Assembly: GCA_024653845.1 (NCBI GenBank)
Contig: JANLHA010000116.1
Location: 1-5,789, forward strand
Reading direction: 5' to 3'
DNA: 5,789 bases
Source: Candidatus Omnitrophota bacterium
GTDB taxonomy: Bacteria > Omnitrophota > Gorgyraeia > Zapsychrales > JANLHA01
The notes beneath the pieces were generated by a model that was not told the DNA's origin, ran no database searches, and saw only the letters and a program-made list of their open reading frames with translations. Shown here piece after piece: positions 1 to 5,478 of the stretch (positions are counted from its first letter, which is position 1; each line of letters starts with the position of its first letter). Both the position numbers and the translations under genes were made by a program.

Positions 1-434
1 GAAACCTTATAAATGATTTCTATACTTGCAATTTCTTGATATTGGTCCTTGATTAAAATGTCCATATATCCTTGACGTTCCAACATCTTGGATGCCAAAA
101 CATTCAATTTCAATTCTTTACCGATTTCAACAGCAGAAAAAAATTCTGCCTTAATCCGTCCTAGAACATATTTAAAGCATATTTTTTTGCTAGATCTACT
201 AACATAATATAAAATTAAAGCAGCCTGGGCTGCGGCTTCAATAACTAAAGTCTCAGGGAAAACCTTTAAATGTTGGGAAAAATTCTCGAAAGGCCATTCA
301 TTAGAAGTAATATTTTTAATTGCAATAAGACTTTTCCCTTTTTGTATAGATTCTATTCGATCAATAAGAATAAAGGGATAGTCTTGCGGAAGGATAGATC
401 TTATTTCTTGATAACCTAAAGTATGTGGGGCCAC
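1..434 (-). CDS. FabZ-like 3-hydroxyacyl-ACP dehydratase (hotdog fold), 3' end cut by window edge
   Basis: Seen: an open frame of 144 codons from a GTG at 434 down to the left edge with no stop. The protein has the FabZ layout: ILPQDYPFILIDRI (residues 14-27) matches the family LPHRYPFLLVDR segment, then GKSLIAIKNITSNEWPF (33-49), then a catalytic-loop region with His55 and VIEAAAQAA (64-72) carrying Glu66. The rest (FKYVLGRIKAEFFSAVEIGKEL, about 87-108, onward) fits the family's second half. Known: FabZ dehydrates 3-hydroxyacyl-ACP in the cytoplasm during fatty acid synthesis, using a His and a Glu; family length is about 150 aa, so nearly all of it is present. Odd: the usual GHFPGxPxMPG loop is replaced by QHLKVFPE, three residues shorter, so substrate or activity may differ. 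An in-frame TAA lies just upstream and GTG is the only usual start between it and the conserved region, preceded by GGAG. It could be a specialised dehydratase of a secondary lipid or polyene pathway. Family confident, exact role not. Confidence 0.82.
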   Translation of the reverse strand, partial: MAPHTLGYQEIRSILPQDYPFILIDRIESIQKGKSLIAIKNITSNEWPFENFSQHLKVFPETLVIEAAAQAALILYYVSRSSKKICFKYVLGRIKAEFFSAVEIGKELKLNVLASKMLERQGYMDILIKDQYQEIASIEIIYKV

Positions 435-438
435 GCCG

Positions 439-442
439 CTCC
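439..442 (-). promoter_or_regulatory. Ribosome binding site (GGAG) supporting the GTG start at 434
   Basis: On the minus strand GGAG lies 4 nt before the GTG at 434. Spacing is a little short, but no ATG or TTG occurs in frame between the upstream TAA stop and this GTG, so the site helps fix the start. Confidence 0.5.
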
Positions 443-488
443 AATTTTTAAATAAAATTTAGCTGCTTAATAGCGACGAATTGATGTA

Positions 489-518
489 ATTATATAGATA
501 TTAACGCCTTATCGTCAA
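489..518 (-). promoter_or_regulatory. Sigma70-type promoter for the FabZ-like gene
   Basis: Reading the minus strand, TTGACG (513-518, 5 of 6 consensus) is followed after 18 nt by a perfect TATAAT (489-494). Transcription would start near 482, giving a leader of roughly 48 nt before the GTG at 434. This is the best promoter by consensus in the window and suggests the FabZ-like gene begins its own transcription unit. Confidence 0.7.
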
Positions 519-560
519 GGAAAAAGACTAGAACGTAGAGGTAGATAAAAAATGGCTTTG

Positions 561-589
561 TTGTAATCAAAAAATAGATATGAGATACT
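561..589 (+). promoter_or_regulatory. Candidate promoter for the histidine kinase operon
   Basis: TTGTAA (561-566, 4 of 6) is followed after 17 nt by GATACT (584-589, 4 of 6), with TG placed as in an extended -10 box (581-582). The start would fall near 596, about 45 nt before the ATG at 641. The match is moderate and inferred from consensus only. Confidence 0.35.
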
Positions 590-630
590 TTCGCTCAATG
601 ATAGAATCATTTCCGTCTGAGTCCCTTCAG

Positions 631-645
631 ATCATAAATTATGAT
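631..645. repeat. Perfect 15-nt palindrome covering the start codon of the first kinase
   Basis: ATCATAA-A-TTATGAT has 7-bp arms and a 1-nt centre, and the ATG at 641 lies in its right arm. A looser relative, ATGAT-AGA-ATCAT, lies at 598-610. It could be a regulator site or a weak structure over the start codon. In AT-rich DNA a repeat of this size can arise by chance. Confidence 0.4.
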
Positions 646-2263
646 AAAGCCTAATCTTCTCTCGATCTCAAGCTTGTTAATTATCACCTCGTACCTTCCT
701 CTTTTTATTTTTATTCTCAGAAATTCTAAAAACTTGCTATCAAGAATCTTTGCTCTACACATTTTTGCAGTCTTTATGTGGGGGGCTGGAGGCTTCTTCA
801 TATCTCTCGCACAAAATGCTCATCTTGCAGCCTTATTATGGAAATTCACCTACGTTTACATCACTTTTATTCCTATCTTTTTCTATCATGCCGTCCTTTT
901 AATGGTCAAAAAACCTTTTAAAGTCATTCTATGGTCTATTTATCTTCAAGGAATTTTCTTTGTTATCGCCACTCTTACAAATCAAATGTTTGCAGGAGTC
1001 AGGCTTATCAATAATTCCTTTTACTGGTTTATACATAATAATTTATCTACTTTAGCTTTTATTCTTTGGACCCTTATTGTCTGCGTCGCCCATATGGGAT
1101 TGATTCTCTATTATAAAAAATGTCATACAAAGGAACGAAAACAAACCTATGCTCTTATTATCGCAGTTATAGGATTTATTGGTGGTATTGGGAACTTCTT
1201 GACGGCATTCGGTTTTGACATTGCACCCTACGGCAACTTCCTCATCCCCTTCCACTCCATGATCATCACCTACGCCATTCTCAAACATCAACTCCTAGAT
1301 ATCAAATTCGCCTTCAAAGGAAGCATCATTTATTCCCTTTCAATACTTCTGATCACATCTATTTATGTTCTAGCTGTACTGATCTCTGAAAAATTTCTCC
1401 AACAAATGATTGGCTATCAGTCTACGTCCGTAAGTGTTGCTGCCGGACTTTGTGTAGGTCTCTTGTTTTTCCCGTTACGTAACGCCATTCAAAACATCGT
1501 CGAGCGAACCATCTTCAAAAAAACCCTCCCTGAAGCCATCCAAGAAAATGTGGCGCTCCATCAAGTTGCCGCTGAAACCGAAAGATTAAAAATGACCTCT
1601 CTCATGGCCAGTAGTATGGCCCACGAGATCAAAAACCCCTTAACTCCTCTCAAAACTTTTGGGGAGATGCTCCCCTCCAAGATGAATGACAAAAATTTCC
1701 TCACCAAATTCTCTGAAATTATCCCTAAAGAAGTCGATCGGATTGATAAAATGGTTACGGAACTTCTTCAATTTGCACGTCCTTCCAAACCACAACTTGA
1801 AACCGTGGACATCCATCAGCTCCTTTCTAACACGCTCAATCTTCTCCATCATGAATTTATGAGATACAAAGTCCAGGTCAAGAATGAATGGCCGCAAGAA
1901 GCCAAACTTTTACATATCGACCCCCAGCAAATCTATCAATGCCTTCTCAATATTTTTCTTAATGCCAAAGATGCCATGCCCGAAGGAGGGCAATTGATTA
2001 TTAAAACTTTTGGAACGACGGTCCGAAAAGGCCTCTTTATGGCTCCAGCCTTTGGCATATCCATCGAAGATACAGGCAAAGGAATTTCTACCGATGAGCT
2101 CAAAAACATTTTTGACCCCTTTTATACAAATAAACCTCAGGGCAATGGCTTAGGCCTGGCGATTACTAAAGAAATGATCGAGAAACACGGCGGGACGATT
2201 GAGGTCAAAAGCAAGGTTGGCGAGGGGACGACGTTTACGATCAAATTGCCGATAGCGGAGTAA
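641..2263 (+). CDS. Membrane sensor histidine kinase (multi-TM N-terminus, HisKA + HATPase)
   Basis: Seen: 540 aa. Residues 1-285 are very hydrophobic with about nine membrane segments (roughly 8-26, 37-57, 65-90, 93-115, 137-158, 170-190, 197-217, 228-250, 265-282) and short loops; the first seven resemble the N-terminal 7TM region of histidine kinases. A short linker leads to the HisKA H box MAHEIKNPL with phospho-acceptor His328, the N box NIFLNAKDA (Asn441), the DTGKG ATP-binding box (Asp477), an F box (IFDPFYTNK, 490-498) and the G2 box GNGLGL (501-506). All catalytic motifs are intact. No HAMP, PAS or receiver domain is visible. Known: such proteins autophosphorylate on His and pass phosphate to a response regulator; the short loops suggest sensing at or within the membrane (inference). 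An in-frame TAA at 635-637 forces the start to the ATG at 641 or close to it; the Shine-Dalgarno sequence is poor. It leads a two-gene operon with a paralogue. The signal is unknown. Confidence 0.92.
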   Translation: MIKPNLLSISSLLIITSYLPLFIFILRNSKNLLSRIFALHIFAVFMWGAGGFFISLAQNAHLAALLWKFTYVYITFIPIFFYHAVLLMVKKPFKVILWSIYLQGIFFVIATLTNQMFAGVRLINNSFYWFIHNNLSTLAFILWTLIVCVAHMGLILYYKKCHTKERKQTYALIIAVIGFIGGIGNFLTAFGFDIAPYGNFLIPFHSMIITYAILKHQLLDIKFAFKGSIIYSLSILLITSIYVLAVLISEKFLQQMIGYQSTSVSVAAGLCVGLLFFPLRNAIQNIVERTIFKKTLPEAIQENVALHQVAAETERLKMTSLMASSMAHEIKNPLTPLKTFGEMLPSKMNDKNFLTKFSEIIPKEVDRIDKMVTELLQFARPSKPQLETVDIHQLLSNTLNLLHHEFMRYKVQVKNEWPQEAKLLHIDPQQIYQCLLNIFLNAKDAMPEGGQLIIKTFGTTVRKGLFMAPAFGISIEDTGKGISTDELKNIFDPFYTNKPQGNGLGLAITKEMIEKHGGTIEVKSKVGEGTTFTIKLPIAE

Positions 2264-2270
2264 TTTTATC

Positions 2271-2275
2271 AAGGA
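2271..2275 (+). promoter_or_regulatory. Ribosome binding site (AAGGA) fixing the TTG start of the second kinase
   Basis: AAGGA lies 6 nt before the TTG at 2282, inside the 18-bp gap after the first kinase's stop. The spacing is ideal and supports this non-ATG start. A TTG at 2277 is out of frame. Confidence 0.7.
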
Positions 2276-2281
2276 TTTGAA

Positions 2282-3922
2282 TTGTCTATAGCTCCATTCA
2301 ACTTAAACTTATTTTCTATCTTTGCCTTTCTAACTTTCTTGGGATGCTTTTTCATAGCAGTTATTTTCTTTAGCTATGGGAAAGATAAAGCCACAAAAAT
2401 CTGGGGATGGATGAATCTCGCGGTAGGCGGTTGGGCGCTATTCGTCGGGCTTGCGACGCTGATGAACGATGCCAAAACGGCTTATCTTTTATGGAGAATA
2501 TCCCATGTCATTGGTATTTATGTTTCCATTTTCTTTTTTCATTTTGTCTGCGCATTATGCAAGCTAAAATTCAAATATTTTATTGGAATCTCATACCTTT
2601 ATGGTCTCATTTGGGGATTCCTTGTTCTCAATAACAACGGCTTTGCCCTCCATAACGGTGTTTATTGGCTATACAATTCTTTCTATTACCTTGATGCGAA
2701 AAACTTACCATTTACGATGGCACTGTTTTATTGGTTTGCTCTTGCTCTCATTGGGTTATTCCGACTTTACTTCTTCTATAAAAATACTCCATCGAATAAG
2801 AGCTCCGATGCATTTATCATCGCCGCCTGTACAGCCATCGGGTATAGTGGCGGTGCTTCAACCTTCGTCCCGATGTATGGAGTCCATTTTTATCCCCTAA
2901 CCATCATTCTCGTAGCCTTCTATGCGTTTATTCTTAGTTATGCGATCTTCCGTCATCAAATTCTTGAACTGAAGGTAATCTTTGAAAAAAGTTTAATTTA
3001 CTCTATTCTCATTGGTTTGATTTCAGTCGTTTATATCATTTTGATATCGATTGCAGAACATTTTTTCAGAATCACTATTGGTTATACCTCGACTATTTTT
3101 AGTATTTTTATCATTTCAGTGATCGCTGCCATATTTGCTCCTCTAAGGAATCAAATTCAATTCATGATCGATAAGTTCTTTTTTAAAGGAACTCATCCAG
3201 AAATCGCTGAACAAAACGACCAGCTCCGCCAAAAAATTGCTCAAAGCGAGCGGTTCAAAATTGCTTCCACCATGGCCGGCAGCATCGCTCATGAAATCAA
3301 AAATCCTCTTACCACCATCAAAATATTTACGGAAAAACTCCCCGACTATCGAAACGATCCTGCGTTTCTATCCAAATATTCTCAGCTCGTTGGACAAGAG
3401 GTCGAACGCGTTTCAGAGCTAGTTAACCGCCTGATGGACTTTGCCAAACCCGCAACGCCTCAGCCTCAACACATCGATATCGTTTCCCTTATTAACGAGA
3501 CCCTCGAATTTGCCAACAACGATATCAGCAAACATTCAATTAAGATTGAAAAAAACTTTAACCTCAAGACTCCCATCCTCGTCAATGCCGACCCCAACCA
3601 GCTTCGACAATGCTTTCTCAACCTCTTTCTTAACGCCAAAGAAGCCATGTTGCCCAACGGAGGAATCTTGAACATCACCATTTCAACCCCAAAGAGTGAT
3701 GTTATCGTCGAGACGAGTGATACGGGCTGCGGAATTGACAGCAAAGATTTGAAAAGAATTTTTGAGCCCTTTTATACAACCAAAGATACAGGCTCAGGGC
3801 TGGGGCTCTCGATTACAAAAGGTCTTATCGAGGCCAATGGCGGGAAAATCGAGGTGCGGAGTCAAAAAGATAAAGGAACGACATTTATCGTTAAGTTTCC
3901 TTTGATAAATTCGTTATCTTAA
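2282..3922 (+). CDS. Second membrane sensor histidine kinase, paralogue of the upstream gene
   Basis: Seen: 546 aa with the same architecture as its neighbour. About nine membrane segments fill residues 10-285 (roughly 10-30, 40-60, 68-90, 96-115, 140-162, 175-190, 200-220, 235-257, 268-285). The kinase core follows: H box IAHEIKNPL with His337, N box NLFLNAKEA (Asn451), DTGCG (Asp480), F box IFEPFYTTK (493-501) and G2 GSGLGL (504-509). The two proteins align along their whole length, for example YAIFRHQILELK against YAILKHQLLDIK, so tandem duplication is likely. The membrane halves have diverged more than the cores, which suggests different signals or heterodimers (inference). It starts at TTG with a good AAGGA site and is probably co-transcribed with the first gene. 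No HAMP, PAS or receiver domain and no response regulator gene is present. Its TAA stop overlaps the stop of the convergent PIN gene. Confidence 0.92.
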   Translation: MSIAPFNLNLFSIFAFLTFLGCFFIAVIFFSYGKDKATKIWGWMNLAVGGWALFVGLATLMNDAKTAYLLWRISHVIGIYVSIFFFHFVCALCKLKFKYFIGISYLYGLIWGFLVLNNNGFALHNGVYWLYNSFYYLDAKNLPFTMALFYWFALALIGLFRLYFFYKNTPSNKSSDAFIIAACTAIGYSGGASTFVPMYGVHFYPLTIILVAFYAFILSYAIFRHQILELKVIFEKSLIYSILIGLISVVYIILISIAEHFFRITIGYTSTIFSIFIISVIAAIFAPLRNQIQFMIDKFFFKGTHPEIAEQNDQLRQKIAQSERFKIASTMAGSIAHEIKNPLTTIKIFTEKLPDYRNDPAFLSKYSQLVGQEVERVSELVNRLMDFAKPATPQPQHIDIVSLINETLEFANNDISKHSIKIEKNFNLKTPILVNADPNQLRQCFLNLFLNAKEAMLPNGGILNITISTPKSDVIVETSDTGCGIDSKDLKRIFEPFYTTKDTGSGLGLSITKGLIEANGGKIEVRSQKDKGTTFIVKFPLINSLS

Positions 3923-4323
3923 AGATGTTTTTCTAGAAATTTTCGTGGTCTTAAAACTTCAATATTCTGATATCCCGATACTTTAAGAAGATGCTTATCT
4001 CCACTCACAATAAGCCTTGTGCCACTTAGCAAAGCACAATGAATAAATTTGTCATCTTCTGGATCTTTGCATATAGATTCCAATGATTTCTGGCCAGAGC
4101 ACATTTCTGAAGACAGCAAAAGAAGATCAAGGATAGGCTCGATAGAAACGGTGGGATATCGACTTTGAAGCTCTCCAATCGTTGCTCTGTATTCTTGAAA
4201 AATTTGTGGTGAAATCACCAACTTAAATTTTCCCTGATTCCAAGCCAGAAGGATTTGCCGCGGTGGTCCTGAAGAGAAAAAAATTGCAGAGACCAAGACA
4301 TTTGTATCTAAAATAACTTTCAC
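3919..4323 (-). CDS. PIN-domain toxin (putative RNase of a type II toxin-antitoxin pair)
   Basis: Seen: 134 aa, filling a typical PIN domain. It opens with MKVILDTNVLVSAIF (Asp6), has Glu44 in FQEYR, then KDPEDDKFIHCAL with Asp91 and VSGDKHLL with Asp109. These are the acidic residues expected to hold the metal ion. The DPEDDKF...SGDKHLL pattern is typical of the PIN-family 'putative toxin component' group rather than classical VapC. Known: PIN toxins are metal-dependent RNases that cut tRNA or mRNA and stop growth when not bound by antitoxin. The start is a GTG at 4321-4323 whose first bases form the antitoxin's stop (GTGA, 4-nt overlap), so translation is probably coupled. The gene ends against the second kinase with overlapping stop codons. 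The cleaved RNA cannot be read from the sequence. Confidence 0.9.
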   Translation of the reverse strand: MKVILDTNVLVSAIFFSSGPPRQILLAWNQGKFKLVISPQIFQEYRATIGELQSRYPTVSIEPILDLLLLSSEMCSGQKSLESICKDPEDDKFIHCALLSGTRLIVSGDKHLLKVSGYQNIEVLRPRKFLEKHL

Positions 4324-4583
4324 ACTTTTGTTCGGACCTTTTTAATCGCTTTCTTAATATCAGAACGCTTCAGCCCAGCTTCCCGGGCTTGATGAGATGC
4401 ATCATCCAACAATCCCTGGAATTCCTTGTTTGAAGGCGGTACAATCGTCTTGAAAATAATCGCGTCCCCTTCTCCTATCACAACAAATTGCATTCCTGGC
4501 TTTAACCTTAACCTCTTACGAATATCTTCTGGGATAACAACCTGTCCCTTAGAAGTTAAACGAGTTGTTGAGAATGTCGCCAT
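4320..4583 (-). CDS. AbrB/MazE-type antitoxin and transcription regulator
   Basis: Seen: 87 aa. Residues 6-45 form a swapped-hairpin AbrB DNA-binding domain: TRLTSKGQVVIPEDIRKRL, then LKPGMQFVVIGEGDAIIFK. Residues 50-87 are helical and basic at the end (KKAIKKVRTKV) and probably bind and neutralise the toxin. Known: such antitoxins dimerise, bind palindromes at their own promoter and repress it, more tightly with toxin. The start is the ATG at 4581-4583, with a strong AGGAGGT site 6 nt upstream. A perfect 30-bp palindrome containing the promoter's -10 box lies immediately upstream, a textbook position for autorepression. The stop overlaps the start of the PIN gene. Pairing with that toxin is very likely from gene order and overlap. 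Confidence 0.92.
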   Translation of the reverse strand: MATFSTTRLTSKGQVVIPEDIRKRLRLKPGMQFVVIGEGDAIIFKTIVPPSNKEFQGLLDDASHQAREAGLKRSDIKKAIKKVRTKV

Positions 4584-4589
4584 CTGATT

Positions 4590-4596
4590 ACCTCCT
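4590..4596 (-). promoter_or_regulatory. Strong ribosome binding site (AGGAGGT) of the antitoxin
   Basis: On the minus strand AGGAGGT lies 6 nt before the ATG at 4583. This near-perfect site contrasts with the PIN gene, which has no obvious site of its own and relies on the overlap. That would favour excess antitoxin. Confidence 0.75.
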
Positions 4597-4597
4597 A

Positions 4598-4627
4598 TTG
4601 TATAATCTTACTAGTAAGATTATACAA
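4598..4627. repeat. Perfect 30-bp palindrome, probable antitoxin operator
   Basis: The half-site TTGTATAATCTTACT is followed directly by its exact reverse complement: 15-bp arms with no spacer and no mismatch. It sits just before the antitoxin's ribosome site and contains that gene's -10 box. It is not followed by a T-run in the minus direction, so it is not a terminator, and a spacer-free palindrome suits a dimeric DNA-binding protein better than an RNA hairpin. Binding by the AbrB antitoxin is inferred. Confidence 0.85.
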
Positions 4628-4647
4628 GAATCATCACGATAAAACAA
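4619..4647 (-). promoter_or_regulatory. Promoter of the AbrB-PIN pair, -10 box inside the palindrome
   Basis: On the minus strand TTGTTT (4642-4647, 3 of 6) is followed after 17 nt by a perfect TATAAT (4619-4624). The -10 box is part of the 30-bp palindrome, so a protein bound there would block RNA polymerase. The predicted transcript starts within the palindrome, about 30 nt before the ATG. It would let this pair be transcribed independently of ssb. Confidence 0.6.
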
Positions 4648-4675
4648 CAGGCAAAATAATCACATTCTTCAGAAA

Positions 4676-5029
4676 TCATTCAACAGAAACTTCTTCTTTC
4701 TTCTTCGATGGTAAGAATTGCACATTTGAAGCTACAATCTTCAGACGGCTTCGCTTTTGCCCCTCAGACTCCCACTGATCTTGCTTTAAACGGCCAACCA
4801 CAACAACAGGGCTTCCCTTTTTTAAATATTGGTTGCAATTCTCCGCTGAAGGTCCCCAAACATCCACATCAATGAAAACCGTTTCCTTTTCTTTCTGCCC
4901 ATTAGAAAGGTACGTTCGATTGCTCGCCACCGCAAACGACGCCACTTTCTTACCGCTTGCGATTTCCTTGAGTTCAACATCGCGGGCCAAATTTCCACCA
5001 ATCACAACACTGTTGATTTCAACACTCAT
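4676..5029 (-). CDS. ssb: Single-stranded DNA-binding protein, short form without acidic C-terminal tip
   Basis: Seen: 117 aa, essentially one OB fold. SVVIGGNLARDVELKE (7-22) is the first strand pair, KVASFAVASNRTY (28-40) the second, VFIDVDVWG (51-59) carries Trp58, and YLKKGSPVVVVGRLKQDQW (68-86) then SRLKIVASNVQFLP (94-107) close the barrel. Known: SSB binds exposed single strands during replication, repair and recombination, and most bacterial SSBs are about 150-180 aa with a glycine- or proline-rich linker and an acidic tip ending in Pro-Phe that recruits partner proteins. Odd: here the protein stops at KKKEEVSVE, with no linker and no Pro-Phe tip, like accessory SSBs such as B. subtilis SsbB. 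It may therefore be a second SSB rather than the replicative one (inference). The ATG at 5027-5029 has AGGAGG 5 nt upstream. It lies between two toxin-antitoxin pairs on the same strand, 62 bp from one and 92 bp from the other. Confidence 0.93.
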   Translation of the reverse strand: MSVEINSVVIGGNLARDVELKEIASGKKVASFAVASNRTYLSNGQKEKETVFIDVDVWGPSAENCNQYLKKGSPVVVVGRLKQDQWESEGQKRSRLKIVASNVQFLPSKKKEEVSVE

Positions 5030-5033
5030 TTGA

Positions 5034-5040
5034 ACCTCCT
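5034..5040 (-). promoter_or_regulatory. Ribosome binding site (AGGAGGT) of ssb
   Basis: On the minus strand AGGAGG lies 5 nt before the ATG at 5029. It is strong and fixes the start. No convincing promoter is seen in the 62-bp gap upstream, so ssb may be read through from the toxin-antitoxin pair before it. Confidence 0.7.
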
Positions 5041-5091
5041 GTGGATTTTAAAAGGGGAATTGTTTATCCGGGGATCTCTGAAAGGATTATC

Positions 5092-5478
5092 TTAAATAAC
5101 AACAAAATTTTTATTGGTGCTCAAACCTTTATCGAAAGTATACGTTTTCACATTACGCAAAGCACCCATTTCTCCAATCAAGGAGTCATAAAATGGTTGC
5201 CCTTTCTTAGCTTTGGCCAAAGCCAGTCGAACAGCCGTTTCATTTTCAATATAAAACTCATCCGCATTCAAAATATTTTCTAATGCGCCCAAAATCTGCT
5301 CATCTTTATTTTCATAAAAACTTCTTAATACACAGTAGGTTTCCCATATGACTCCATAACTGATAAAAATTTCTTCTGACCCATATTTTTTAATCAAATT
5401 TCTGGCTTTCTCAACAAGCTTTTTATCATCATTACTGATCAAACGTATTAAAATATTGGTATCAATCGCGATTTTCAT
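5092..5478 (-). CDS. PIN-domain toxin of a second, VapBC-like toxin-antitoxin pair
   Basis: Seen: 128 aa, a single PIN domain. It starts MKIAIDTNILIRLI (Asp6), has Glu46 in VIWETYCVL, GQPFYDSLIGEMGAL with Asp98, and TYTFDKGLS with Asp116: the full set of acidic metal-binding residues. The AIDTNILIRLI opening and the FYDSLIG...TFDKGL ending match the VapC branch better than the other PIN protein in this window does. Known: VapC toxins are site-specific RNases, often against tRNA. The ATG at 5476-5478 overlaps the antitoxin stop as ATGA (4 nt), and no strong ribosome site precedes it, so coupled translation is likely. The two PIN proteins are dissimilar outside the motifs, so this is not a recent duplication. 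The RNA target is unknown. Confidence 0.9.
   Translation of the reverse strand: MKIAIDTNILIRLISNDDKKLVEKARNLIKKYGSEEIFISYGVIWETYCVLRSFYENKDEQILGALENILNADEFYIENETAVRLALAKAKKGQPFYDSLIGEMGALRNVKTYTFDKGLSTNKNFVVI

Larger units (their letters stand above)
435..640. other. Divergent intergenic region between the FabZ-like gene and the kinase operon
   Basis: About 206 bp of AT-rich non-coding DNA between two divergently transcribed units. It holds the strong leftward promoter at 489-518, a weaker rightward candidate at 561-589 and small inverted repeats near 598-610 (ATGAT-AGA-ATCAT) and 631-645. No convincing small gene, RNA gene or terminator is visible. Confidence 0.6.

Noticed and set aside
1052..1291. 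79-codon minus-strand frame opposite the first kinase, and similar ones at 607-801, 1640-1897 and 3466-3744
   Set aside because: All are antisense to coding sequence with intact kinase motifs and show no family resemblance.
2583..2900. 105-codon open frame on the plus strand inside the second kinase
   Set aside because: It lies in another frame of a well-supported kinase gene, has no recognisable motif and reads as a shadow.
3928..3943. TTTCTAGAAA palindrome just past the kinase stop as a terminator
   Set aside because: Only 10 bp with no loop, no GC stem and no following T-run; it lies within the PIN coding region.
4598..4627. The palindrome as a rho-independent terminator for ssb
   Set aside because: It is AT-rich, has no loop and is followed on the minus strand by a ribosome site rather than a T-run; its position at the -10 box fits an operator.
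4655..4680. A frameshift at the ssb end that would restore a Pro-Phe tail
   Set aside because: The +1 frame adds only LNDF before a stop, and reading through the stop gives MISEECDYF; neither forms the expected acidic Pro-Phe tip.
5058..5085. Short inverted repeat (ATCCGGGGAT core) between ssb and the second PIN gene as a terminator
   Set aside because: Arms of only about 4 bp and no T-run on the minus strand.
5041..5283. 80-codon plus-strand frame opposite the second PIN gene
   Set aside because: It is antisense to a PIN gene that has all four acidic residues and coupled translation; the protein resembles nothing.
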